In this document: positions 26,756-34,909 of the stretch, in pieces
Position numbering within the stretch: position 1 is the first letter of the stretch
Layout: every line of letters begins with the position of its first letter
Source: Halioglobus sp.
GTDB lineage: Bacteria > Pseudomonadota > Gammaproteobacteria > Pseudomonadales > Halieaceae
Assembly (NCBI GenBank): GCA_020443425.1
Contig: JAGRIE010000012.1
Span: forward strand, 46,285 to 110,284
Reading direction: 5' to 3'
Length of the DNA stretch: 64,000 nucleotides
Program-made: the position numbers and the translations under genes
The notes under the pieces: model-generated
Databases searched by the model: none
What the model was told of the DNA's origin: nothing
What the model saw: the letters and a program-made list of their open reading frames with translations, nothing else

Positions 26756-27910
26756 ATGGGGCAGAACAGCGTAGTGCGACTGGGCGTAATTGGCCTGGGC
26801 AATATCGCCAGACAACATATTCAAAACCTGGCTGGCGGGCAGGTTGCGGACTGTGAGCTCGCGGCGACCTGCGCGCGCCAGGCGCCGGCGGCCGCAGACG
26901 CGTTCGGAGTCCCTCATTTCACGGATTACGCCGAGTTGGTGCACAGTGGTACCTGTGATGCCGTGGTGGTGGCGACGCCGACATTCACCCACTTCGACAT
27001 CGGCGCCTGTGCACTGCGCGCTGGCCTGCATGTGCTGATGGAGAAGCCCATCGGGCTCTCCACCCAGGAGGGCGAGCAACTGCTGGCCCTGCAGCGCCCG
27101 GGACAGGCGTTTGCCCTGATGCTGAACCAGCGCTGTGATCCACTGTTTGTCACCATGCGGGAGCTGATTGAGAAGGGTGTGCTGGGGCAGATCACGCGGA
27201 CACACTGGACGATGACCAACTGGTTCCGGCCCGAGGTGTATTTCCAGGTCAGTGACTGGCGTGCCACCTGGCGCGGCGAGGGCGGCGGCCTGCTGCTGAA
27301 CCAATGTATTCACAACCTGGATATATTCCAGTGGCTGTGTGGTATGCCGGCATCGGTGCAGGCGTTCTGCGAGTTCGGTCGCTACCACGACATAGAAGTG
27401 GAGGATGAAGCGACCGCGTATTTCCGCTATGCCAACGGTGCTACGGGTGTCTTTGTGGGTTCCACCGGCGAGGCGCCGGGCGTGAATCGATTCGACATCA
27501 TCGGTGATCGCGGTGCTCTGGCATTCGACGGCCAGCGCCTGACCCTGAGTGAAAACGAACCCGGCACCCAGGCGTTCAGCCGGGATACACGGGAGATGTT
27601 TGGTATGCCCGTGACCACGGTGAGCGACATCACCCCGGAGCGCGCTGTCAACCAGCACGCGGCGGTGATGGGCAACTTCGCGGCAGCGATCCTGCGCGGT
27701 GAGGAACTGCTGGCACCGGCCGCGGCGGGACTGGACTCGCTGGCCCTTGCCAACGCCATGCTGCTTTCCACTTGGGAGGCGCGCACAGTGGATCTGCCGC
27801 TGGACAGCGGCCACTACCAGCAGCAATTGGCACAGCGTATTGCGACCTCGTCACTGCGCCGTAAAGCGGATATTCAAGCCAGTATAGATATGAGTGCCTC
27901 CTACCGATGA
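26756..27910 (+). CDS. Gfo/Idh/MocA family oxidoreductase
   Basis: This 384-residue NAD(P)-dependent sugar-type dehydrogenase has the Rossmann motif GVIGLGNIARQH (residues 10-21), the cofactor-proximal MEKPIG, and the catalytic-helix region GGGLLLNQCIHNLD. Related enzymes oxidise sugars or cyclitols, often at C3 (as in ThuB, inositol dehydrogenases). A promoter precedes it and an ATGA overlap joins it to the transporter gene. No signal peptide is visible, so it is cytoplasmic. The exact substrate is unknown. Confidence 0.85.
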   Translation: MGQNSVVRLGVIGLGNIARQHIQNLAGGQVADCELAATCARQAPAAADAFGVPHFTDYAELVHSGTCDAVVVATPTFTHFDIGACALRAGLHVLMEKPIGLSTQEGEQLLALQRPGQAFALMLNQRCDPLFVTMRELIEKGVLGQITRTHWTMTNWFRPEVYFQVSDWRATWRGEGGGLLLNQCIHNLDIFQWLCGMPASVQAFCEFGRYHDIEVEDEATAYFRYANGATGVFVGSTGEAPGVNRFDIIGDRGALAFDGQRLTLSENEPGTQAFSRDTREMFGMPVTTVSDITPERAVNQHAAVMGNFAAAILRGEELLAPAAAGLDSLALANAMLLSTWEARTVDLPLDSGHYQQQLAQRIATSSLRRKADIQASIDMSASYR

Positions 27911-29286
27911 CAACAACCGCAGATACCGCAGTCGAACTGGAAGCCAGGGAACTGGCGGTACTGGCGCAAAGGCCGCTGCGCCAGCGCCTACCCACCTACC
28001 TGCGCCTCAGCGGCCCCGGCTGGCTGCAGGGCGCGATGACCCTCGGCGGCGGCAGCGCGATCACCTCGCTGACCATCGGCGCCGTGTACGGCTATGAGCT
28101 GCTGTGGGTGCAGCCCCTGTCGATGTTGATCGGCTGCATCATGCTGTTTGCACTGTCGCACCAGACCTTGAGTACCGGTGAGCGACCGTTCGCCGCGATG
28201 CGCGATCACGTACATCCCTCGGTCGCCTGGCTGTGGGCCATCGCGGCCCTGGCTTCAAGTATTATCTGGGGCTTTTCACACTATCCCCTGAGCGCCGGCA
28301 TGCTGGAGGAAATCATCGCGGTCAGCGGCGGTTTGGACCTGCAGGACCAGCCCGGAATGGCGCGTGAGTTCTACCTGTTTGGACTGGCGGTTCTGGTCTG
28401 GATGGTGTGTGCCTACACCGCCTGGCACTACGGCGCCGGTGGACGTGCCGTGAAGGTATTCGAGACGGCCATCAAGGTGCTGAGCGGCATGATCATCCTG
28501 GCGTTCCTGTGGGTGGTGCTGGCGGCGACCGCCAATGGCCAGGTCGACTGGGGTGCGGTACTGGCCGGCTACATTCCCGGCAGTTTGCCGAGCGATGCAG
28601 CCGGTGTGACCACTATCATGGCAGCGCTCGGCACCGCGGTCGGCATCAATATGACATTCGTCTACGGCTATACGCTGCTGGATCGCGGGTGGGGCCCCGC
28701 CCACCGGGAGCTGTCGCGCTACGATATCGTGATCGGGCTGGTGCTGCCGTATGTGCTGGTAACCGGCCTCATCTCCATAGCCGCCGCCGGTGCATTCTAC
28801 GGCTCGGATTTCACCATCAGCGGCACGCTCAGCCCGGCGCAGGCGGGTGCGATGTTCAGCGACGCCGGCATGGGTGCCATCACTGGTCGCCTTGTCTTTG
28901 CGGTGGGTATCCTGGGGATGGCGGTGGGATCGCTGGTGATGCATATGTTGTGCTGCGGTGCCGCCGCCGGCGCCATGTTCAACTGGGAACCGCATTCGCG
29001 ACAGTATCGGCTCGCCCTGCTGCTGCCGACACCCGCTGTGCTGGGGGTGTTCCTGTGGTCGTCGATGGGGGCCTACGTGATTCTTCCCACCTCTGCGATC
29101 TGCGGTTTCCTGTTGCCCATCGCCTATCTCGGCTGGCTGTTCCTGAACAACAGTAAAACCTACCTGGGGGCGGATCGTCCGGAGGGCGCACGCCGCGTCT
29201 GCTACAACCTCGCGATGGTGTTGTGTATCCTCACTGTGCTGGCCAGTGTCACCTACAGCACTGGCGTCAAGCTGAACTGGTTCTGA
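27907..29286 (+). CDS. Nramp-like transporter lacking metal-binding motifs
   Basis: This 459-residue protein has about eleven TM helices and an Nramp-like N-terminal signature (SGPGWLQGAMTLGGGS, residues 35-50). Classical Nramp metal transporters have DPGN in helix 1 and MPH in helix 6. Here the helix 1 site reads TLGGGS, and the helix 6 region reads GINMTFVYGY (from residue 246). The family fold is recognisable but the metal ligands are missing, so an organic or other substrate is likely. It sits between two Gfo/Idh/MocA genes, with a 4-bp overlap upstream and 10 bp downstream. Confidence 0.75.
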   Translation: MTTTADTAVELEARELAVLAQRPLRQRLPTYLRLSGPGWLQGAMTLGGGSAITSLTIGAVYGYELLWVQPLSMLIGCIMLFALSHQTLSTGERPFAAMRDHVHPSVAWLWAIAALASSIIWGFSHYPLSAGMLEEIIAVSGGLDLQDQPGMAREFYLFGLAVLVWMVCAYTAWHYGAGGRAVKVFETAIKVLSGMIILAFLWVVLAATANGQVDWGAVLAGYIPGSLPSDAAGVTTIMAALGTAVGINMTFVYGYTLLDRGWGPAHRELSRYDIVIGLVLPYVLVTGLISIAAAGAFYGSDFTISGTLSPAQAGAMFSDAGMGAITGRLVFAVGILGMAVGSLVMHMLCCGAAAGAMFNWEPHSRQYRLALLLPTPAVLGVFLWSSMGAYVILPTSAICGFLLPIAYLGWLFLNNSKTYLGADRPEGARRVCYNLAMVLCILTVLASVTYSTGVKLNWF

Positions 29287-29296
29287 GGGTATAGCC

Positions 29297-30367
29297 GTGG
29301 CAGATATAGGGGATGGTGCGAACTACGCGCCAAGTGCAGAGGCGGAGCAGGTCGTCGCCCCCGGGGAGTTTTGTTTCGCTGTGGCGTATCTCGATCACGG
29401 GCATATCTACGGCCAGACCAACGGCTTGCGGGACGCCGGTGCGACGCTGCGGTACGTGTACGATCCGGAACCGGCGCGTGTGGCAAAGTTCGTCGAGACC
29501 TACCCCGGTGTCACTGTTGCCGCGAGCCTGGAGCAGATCCTGCAGGATCCGGCGATCAAGTTGGTCGCCGCCGCTGCTGTGCCCGACCAGCGCGCTGCGC
29601 TGGGCATACAGGTGATGGAGTCAGGTCGCGATTACTTTACAGACAAATCGCCCTTTACCAGTCTTGAACAACTTGAGGCGGCCCGTGACACTGTCGCCCG
29701 CACCGGCCAAAAGTACGCTGTTTACTACGCTGAAAGACTGCATAATGACGCCGCCTGGTACGCTGGCGAACTGATTGCACAGGGCGCGGTGGGACGCGTG
29801 TTGCAGGTGTTGAACCTGGCGCCGCACCGTCTGGCGAAGGCAACGCGGCCGGCGTGGTTTTTTGACAAGGCCCGCTACGGCGGTATCCTCACCGATATCG
29901 GCTCGCACCAGGTGGAACAATTCCTGACCTATGCCGGTTGTGCCGATGCAGAGATTAATTTTGCGCGTGTGGCCAACTTCAGTCACCCGGATAAACCGGG
30001 CCTGGAAGATTTTGGCGAGGTGTCGATGACCGGTGACAATGGCGCGTCCTTCTACAGCCGTGTCGATTGGTATACCCCCGATGGCCTGCGTACCTGGGGT
30101 GATGGCCGCACGTTTATTGTCGGCACTACGGGCAGCATCGAGCTGCGCAAATACCTCGATGTCGCCCGGGTCGCGCCCGCGGCAAAGCTCATTCTGGTTG
30201 ACGGTGAGCAGGAGCGGGAAATTGACTGCCTGAACCGCAGCGGTTTCCCGTTTTTTGGCCAGTTGATACGCGATTGTATCGAGCGAACGGAAACGGCAAT
30301 GACACAGTCCCATGTGTTCAAGGCCGCTGAGTTGAGTATGCGAGCACAGGCGTTGGCAGAGCAGTAG
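29297..30367 (+). CDS. Gfo/Idh/MocA family oxidoreductase (atypical cofactor loop)
   Basis: This 356-residue protein has the fold order of Gfo/Idh/MocA enzymes: an N-terminal Rossmann part, DKSPF in place of EKP, and the GGILTDIGSHQVEQF helix with a likely catalytic His. The usual GxGxxG near the N-terminus is replaced by LDHGHIYG, which alters the dinucleotide loop. It starts at GTG 29297, close behind the transporter gene. The pair of different Gfo enzymes suggests successive steps on one sugar, but that is inference. Confidence 0.8.
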   Translation: MADIGDGANYAPSAEAEQVVAPGEFCFAVAYLDHGHIYGQTNGLRDAGATLRYVYDPEPARVAKFVETYPGVTVAASLEQILQDPAIKLVAAAAVPDQRAALGIQVMESGRDYFTDKSPFTSLEQLEAARDTVARTGQKYAVYYAERLHNDAAWYAGELIAQGAVGRVLQVLNLAPHRLAKATRPAWFFDKARYGGILTDIGSHQVEQFLTYAGCADAEINFARVANFSHPDKPGLEDFGEVSMTGDNGASFYSRVDWYTPDGLRTWGDGRTFIVGTTGSIELRKYLDVARVAPAAKLILVDGEQEREIDCLNRSGFPFFGQLIRDCIERTETAMTQSHVFKAAELSMRAQALAEQ

Positions 30368-30449
30368 GGTGGGACACCGCCGCTCGCGGCAGGTGCGTCC
30401 GGTGACGCTTATCCCGAATCGAAATATTGTCAGGAATACAGGTCTTTAG

Positions 30450-33400
30450 ATGAAGAAGTTTTTGTTGCTGTTAGTGCTGGTCGCGGTAGCCGGTGGTGCC
30501 TATTTTCTGTGGAAGCCGGCCCCTGAACCGACGTTCACACTGGAGGAGGGGTATCACTACCTTTACGACGGGGAAACGCTCGCCGGGTGGCACTCTGTCG
30601 GTGGGGAATCCACGTTTGAGGCCGAGGGCGAAGACATTGTCGGCTACCATGGTCCTGGCGATAACACCTTCCTGCGCACCGATAAGACCTTCGGTGACTT
30701 CTCCCTGAAAATGCAGATGCGCTGGGATGAGCCCGGCAACTCGGGCGTGATGTTCCGCGCCAACCAGCGTGAGGATGATGGCCGTGTATACGGCTACCAG
30801 TTTGAGCTCGACGATTCCGATCGCTCCTGGAGCGGCGGTATTTACGATGAGGCGCGTCGCGGTTGGCTGGCGGATCTGGCGGAAAAGCCCGAGGCGCGGG
30901 CCGCCATAAGCCGGGACGGCTGGAACGATATCGAGATTGAGGCCCGCGGTGCGCGCATCAAGACCTGGATCAACGGTGTGCTGGCAGCGGATATTGTCGA
31001 CGGCCTGGATGCGGAGGGCTTTATCGCCCTGCAGGTGCACAAGGGCGACAAGGGCGTGATGCGCTGGCGGCGCATTCGCCTGAAGGAACTGCCCGGTATG
31101 GCCAAGCCCGGCGACAGCCTGCTGGCCCCGGACGAGTGGCGCCCCGGGAGTAATGACGACAGCCTGGAGTTCACTGAAACGGCGATCACCGGGGCATTGC
31201 CCGAGGGTGACTTCTGGCTGACGGCGCGACGCCAGTTCAATGAGGCGATGGTCAGTATGACAGTGCCCGCCTGTGAAGAACCGACCATTATCCGCATGCG
31301 CTATCTCGCCGCTGACAGTGGCACCGAGCCGAGTTTTGCCGAAGTGAAAATCTATGCGGATCGCGCCGAGGGCCGCGTGGTGATGCCGTCGGGTGAACAG
31401 AAAAGTGATCCGGTCGATCTCAAGGAGGCGTCACACCACCGTTTCGTGGGCGTCACCATGGATGGCGCAATCACCCTGACCGTCGATGAAGCCGATGCGC
31501 TGCGCGTATACGATACCGGCCTGCCCGAGCGCGGACAGCTGCGCATCCAGCCTGCGCGCTGTGGCGATGACTTCCAGGTTTCCGACCTCAGCTGGTTCGC
31601 GCTCACCCACAGCGACGGCAAGCCGCTGTTCTACCAGACCCTGGATAACGAGCCCGCTCCTGTGTTGTCACCCGAGGAAGCGCAGGCGGCATTCAGTATC
31701 GCTCCGGGCTTTGAAATTGAGCTGGTGGCCGCCGAGCCGCTGGTGGAGGACCCGGTGGCGATGAGCTGGGATGAGTACGGCCGGCTCTACGTTGTGGAGA
31801 TGCGCGGCTATATGCGCGATGCCTACGGCACCGGCAGTGAAGAGCCGGTGGGCCAGGTGGTGCGCCTGGAGGATACCGACGGTGACGGGCGCATGGATAC
31901 CAGCGAGGTCTTTCTTGGCGAACTGGTCAACCCGCGCGCTGTGGCGGTGGTCAATGAGGGGGTGTTGATCGGTGTGCCGCCGGACCTGTGGCTGTGTGAG
32001 CTGCCCGAAAAGGGCTCGCTCTGCGAGAACAAGCGCCGTCTCGGCAGTTTTGCCACGGCGGTACAGGACGCCAATGTGGAACACCGGGAGAACGGCCTCA
32101 TGCTGGGTCTCGACAACTGGATCTACAACTCCAAGTCGTCGCGCAGCCTGCGGATCGAAGACGGTGAACTGGTTGAGCGGGAAGGCTTGAACCGCGGCCA
32201 GTGGGGAATCACCCGCGACAATGTCGGCCGCCTGCTATACAACCACAACTCCACCTGGGTACAGGCCGATTTCTTCGCTGCCGAGGACCTGGTCCGCCCG
32301 GGGGTGGAGGAGCGCACCACAGGTCTGGGCGTCAACCTGACAGACCCCGCCGAGGTGTACTCGGTGCGCGTCAATCCGGGCGTCAACCGCGCCTACCTGG
32401 ACAATACCCTGCGCGAGGACGGTCGCCTGCGACACGCGACCGCTGCCAGCGGGCTGGTCTCCTACCGCGGCGACCAGTTCCCCGCAAGGTACCAGTCCGA
32501 TGTCTTCGTGCCCGAAGCGGCCGGTAACGTCGTGGCCCAGTTTGCCATCAGCGAGGACGGTCTGGCACTGACGGCCACACAGCGCCTCTACGATGATGAG
32601 AAATGGGGGCAGCGTGATTTCCTCGGCTCAACGGACGAGCGCTTCCGCCCTGTGGATGCCACCAACGGCCCCGATGGTGCACTCTATATCGTCGATATGT
32701 ACCGCGGTATCGCTCAGGATGTCTACTACATGACCGACGAGTTGCGCGAGCAGGTTTTCCAGCGCGACCTGGAGTCACCGGTCGGGCTGGGCAGGATCTG
32801 GCGTGTCAGGCACACCGAAGGTAAAGCCGAGCGCGGCTTTCCCAATCTGTCTGCGGCCAGCAATCAGGAGCTGGTGGCGGCCCTGGCCAGCCCCAACGGC
32901 TGGATACGGGATACCGCGCAACGCCTGTTACTGGTTCGCGAGGGTGACCTGGCGGCGCCTCTGTCCGATGTGGCGCGGTCTGCCCAGACGAGTGACGACA
33001 ACACGGTAGCCGCCCTGCACGCATTGTGGACACTGGAAGGTCGCGGGGAGCTGGACCGTGAGCTGGTACTGGCGCTGGTCGACAGTGCACCGCTGCAGGT
33101 GCGGATGCAGGCGCTGCGCGCCGGCCACTCGCTGCTGCAAGTGGCAGACCTGCTGAGTTTGCAGGCCGCCCTGGGCGCGGCCGGTGGCGGGAGCGACACG
33201 CCAGATGTGGAGGCGATGTCCATGCAGCTCGCGTTTGCCATGACCGACCACGCCGACGACGCGCGTGTGCGCGAGGCGCTGGCCAGACTGCTGACGGCTG
33301 ATCTCGACAGCGCCTATGTGCGCCAGGCCGTGGTGCGGGCTGTGGATGGACAGGAACTGGACTTCCTCGAGGAGATTCTCGCCTCCGGGCAACTGGCACA

Positions 33401-34409
33401 GCCCAGCGATGCGGCCCGGGAAGTGCTGGTGGTGCTGTCCGGCAACGCCTACCGCACCCTGCGGGGGGACCTCACTTCCGACGCGGCGGCCAACCCCCGG
33501 TTGCTGGACCTGTTGGCGCTCGCGGCCTCGCGCACCGGCGACGCCGCGTGGCAGCAGGTGGCCCTCCTGAACGGCATGGAGTATGTCGCCTACAGCTCGG
33601 ATTTCGTCGCGGCCAAACTGGATGGTGCACCGCCAATTTTTGCCGACGGCTCAGTCGGTGAAGACGATCCGCTGTGGGGAGCCAGGCTGGCGGCGCGTCC
33701 CGCTTTTACCTGGCCGGGTGACGAACTGGCGCTGGGAATCACGCCGCTCAGCCCGGAACAGCTTGAGATGGTGGCGCTGGGTGAGCATTTCTATGCGCAG
33801 TGCGCCACCTGCCATGGCAGCGACGGGGCGGGAACGGCAGGGCTGGCACCACCGCTGGCAGGTGCCTCCTGGGTGACGGGTCCGCCGGAGTGGCTTGCGC
33901 GTATCATCCTGCAGGGTATGACGGGGCCGGTGACGGTGCTGGACACAACCTTTAACGGCGTGATGCCGCCGCACGGGCACATGAAGGAGTTGGATGACAC
34001 CACGCTTGCAGGCCTGATGACCTACATGCGCCGCAGCTGGGGTAACAAGGCGGATGCGGTCAGTGTGGAAACCGTGGCGGACATCCGGGCTGCCAGTGCG
34101 GAGCGCAGCCAGCCCTGGACTGTCGAGGAGCTGCAAGCGGTGCCGGTCGATCGCGGTTTCAAAAAGTACGAGGGAGAGTTCTCCATCAGTTTTGTGACCT
34201 TCACATTTGAGGAGAAGTCCGACGGCCTGCATGCCCATGTCCCGATGTATGGCTCCGGTAAGATGACCCAGTTGAACGACACGACATTTGGCGCGGCGGC
34301 CGGTGGAGAGGACGTCAAATTCGAGTTTGTTGTCGAAGATGACGGGACGGTGAACCATCTGATCCTGCACCGCAAGGGTGAGAAAATTCGCGTCAAACGC
34401 AAAAAGTGA
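30450..34409 (+). CDS. Multidomain DUF1080 + PVC-type membrane-bound dehydrogenase + cytochrome c protein
   Basis: This is a 1319-residue exported, probably membrane-anchored protein with an N-terminal anchor at residues 1-22. A DUF1080 domain (3-keto-disaccharide hydrolase family) covers about 35-205 with LYDGETLAGWH and GNSGVMFR. A linker beta-domain extends to about 400. A glucose/sorbosone-dehydrogenase-like propeller of the PVC type (from VEDPVAMSWDEYGRLYVVEMRGY) covers about 430-790, then HEAT-like helices. A c-type cytochrome has CATCH at Cys1118-His1122, and a C-terminal beta-domain ends the protein. It could oxidise a sugar or glycoside, send electrons to the respiratory chain and cleave the product. 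Such fusions are best known from Planctomycetes and Verrucomicrobia. Confidence 0.82.
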   Translation: MKKFLLLLVLVAVAGGAYFLWKPAPEPTFTLEEGYHYLYDGETLAGWHSVGGESTFEAEGEDIVGYHGPGDNTFLRTDKTFGDFSLKMQMRWDEPGNSGVMFRANQREDDGRVYGYQFELDDSDRSWSGGIYDEARRGWLADLAEKPEARAAISRDGWNDIEIEARGARIKTWINGVLAADIVDGLDAEGFIALQVHKGDKGVMRWRRIRLKELPGMAKPGDSLLAPDEWRPGSNDDSLEFTETAITGALPEGDFWLTARRQFNEAMVSMTVPACEEPTIIRMRYLAADSGTEPSFAEVKIYADRAEGRVVMPSGEQKSDPVDLKEASHHRFVGVTMDGAITLTVDEADALRVYDTGLPERGQLRIQPARCGDDFQVSDLSWFALTHSDGKPLFYQTLDNEPAPVLSPEEAQAAFSIAPGFEIELVAAEPLVEDPVAMSWDEYGRLYVVEMRGYMRDAYGTGSEEPVGQVVRLEDTDGDGRMDTSEVFLGELVNPRAVAVVNEGVLIGVPPDLWLCELPEKGSLCENKRRLGSFATAVQDANVEHRENGLMLGLDNWIYNSKSSRSLRIEDGELVEREGLNRGQWGITRDNVGRLLYNHNSTWVQADFFAAEDLVRPGVEERTTGLGVNLTDPAEVYSVRVNPGVNRAYLDNTLREDGRLRHATAASGLVSYRGDQFPARYQSDVFVPEAAGNVVAQFAISEDGLALTATQRLYDDEKWGQRDFLGSTDERFRPVDATNGPDGALYIVDMYRGIAQDVYYMTDELREQVFQRDLESPVGLGRIWRVRHTEGKAERGFPNLSAASNQELVAALASPNGWIRDTAQRLLLVREGDLAAPLSDVARSAQTSDDNTVAALHALWTLEGRGELDRELVLALVDSAPLQVRMQALRAGHSLLQVADLLSLQAALGAAGGGSDTPDVEAMSMQLAFAMTDHADDARVREALARLLTADLDSAYVRQAVVRAVDGQELDFLEEILASGQLAQPSDAAREVLVVLSGNAYRTLRGDLTSDAAANPRLLDLLALAASRTGDAAWQQVALLNGMEYVAYSSDFVAAKLDGAPPIFADGSVGEDDPLWGARLAARPAFTWPGDELALGITPLSPEQLEMVALGEHFYAQCATCHGSDGAGTAGLAPPLAGASWVTGPPEWLARIILQGMTGPVTVLDTTFNGVMPPHGHMKELDDTTLAGLMTYMRRSWGNKADAVSVETVADIRAASAERSQPWTVEELQAVPVDRGFKKYEGEFSISFVTFTFEEKSDGLHAHVPMYGSGKMTQLNDTTFGAAAGGEDVKFEFVVEDDGTVNHLILHRKGEKIRVKRKK

Positions 34410-34436
34410 CCGCGAAAGCGCCCACGGCGGTAAGCG

Positions 34437-34796
34437 TTATTCAGGTCGGTGCTGGCGGTAACTGAGTACGCCGGCCCACAGGCTGATGAGGAGGAGGCCG
34501 CCGATTTCACGGGCCTCTTCCACGGCCTGTGTCCGCATGCTGATGGAGGCGAAAATTTCTTCTGGCGATACCTGCCCGACAATGCTGGGCAGTAGCGCGA
34601 TGCTCCAGGCCACGCTGACCGCCAGCAGGATTCGAGGGAGCCAGCGCGGAGGGTGTTGACGATATTGTGCTGCGCACATCATCGCTGCCGCCAGGTATAT
34701 GAGCAACCACAGCAGGGCGTCCGGGTCGTTGTACTGGACTGCTGCAGACAGCAGGTAGATGACCAGGAAGAAGGTATTGCTGATTGTCATTGCCAT
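34437..34796 (-). CDS. TMEM220-family small membrane protein
   Basis: This 119-residue protein has about four hydrophobic segments. The motif QYNDPDALLWLLIY in the first loop and second helix is the hallmark of the transmembrane 220 family, which has no known function. It is divergent from the BtuB-like receptor and convergent with the giant dehydrogenase gene. A second ATG two codons in (34790) is possible. Confidence 0.75.
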   Translation of the reverse strand: MAMTISNTFFLVIYLLSAAVQYNDPDALLWLLIYLAAAMMCAAQYRQHPPRWLPRILLAVSVAWSIALLPSIVGQVSPEEIFASISMRTQAVEEAREIGGLLLISLWAGVLSYRQHRPE

Positions 34797-34909
34797 GTTC
34801 AGGTAGCATTCCTTTTATAATCCACCAGCTGGAATGAGTGGCCACAGCGCCGTATCGACGACGCTATCTCGGCCCAACACTAAGAAAGCGCACAAAGGTA
34901 CAGTAGTCA

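Noticed and set aside
34797-34909. Cobalamin riboswitch upstream of the BtuB-like receptor
   Set aside because: The gap is only about 113 bp and I see no B12 box. BtuB-likeness alone is not enough.
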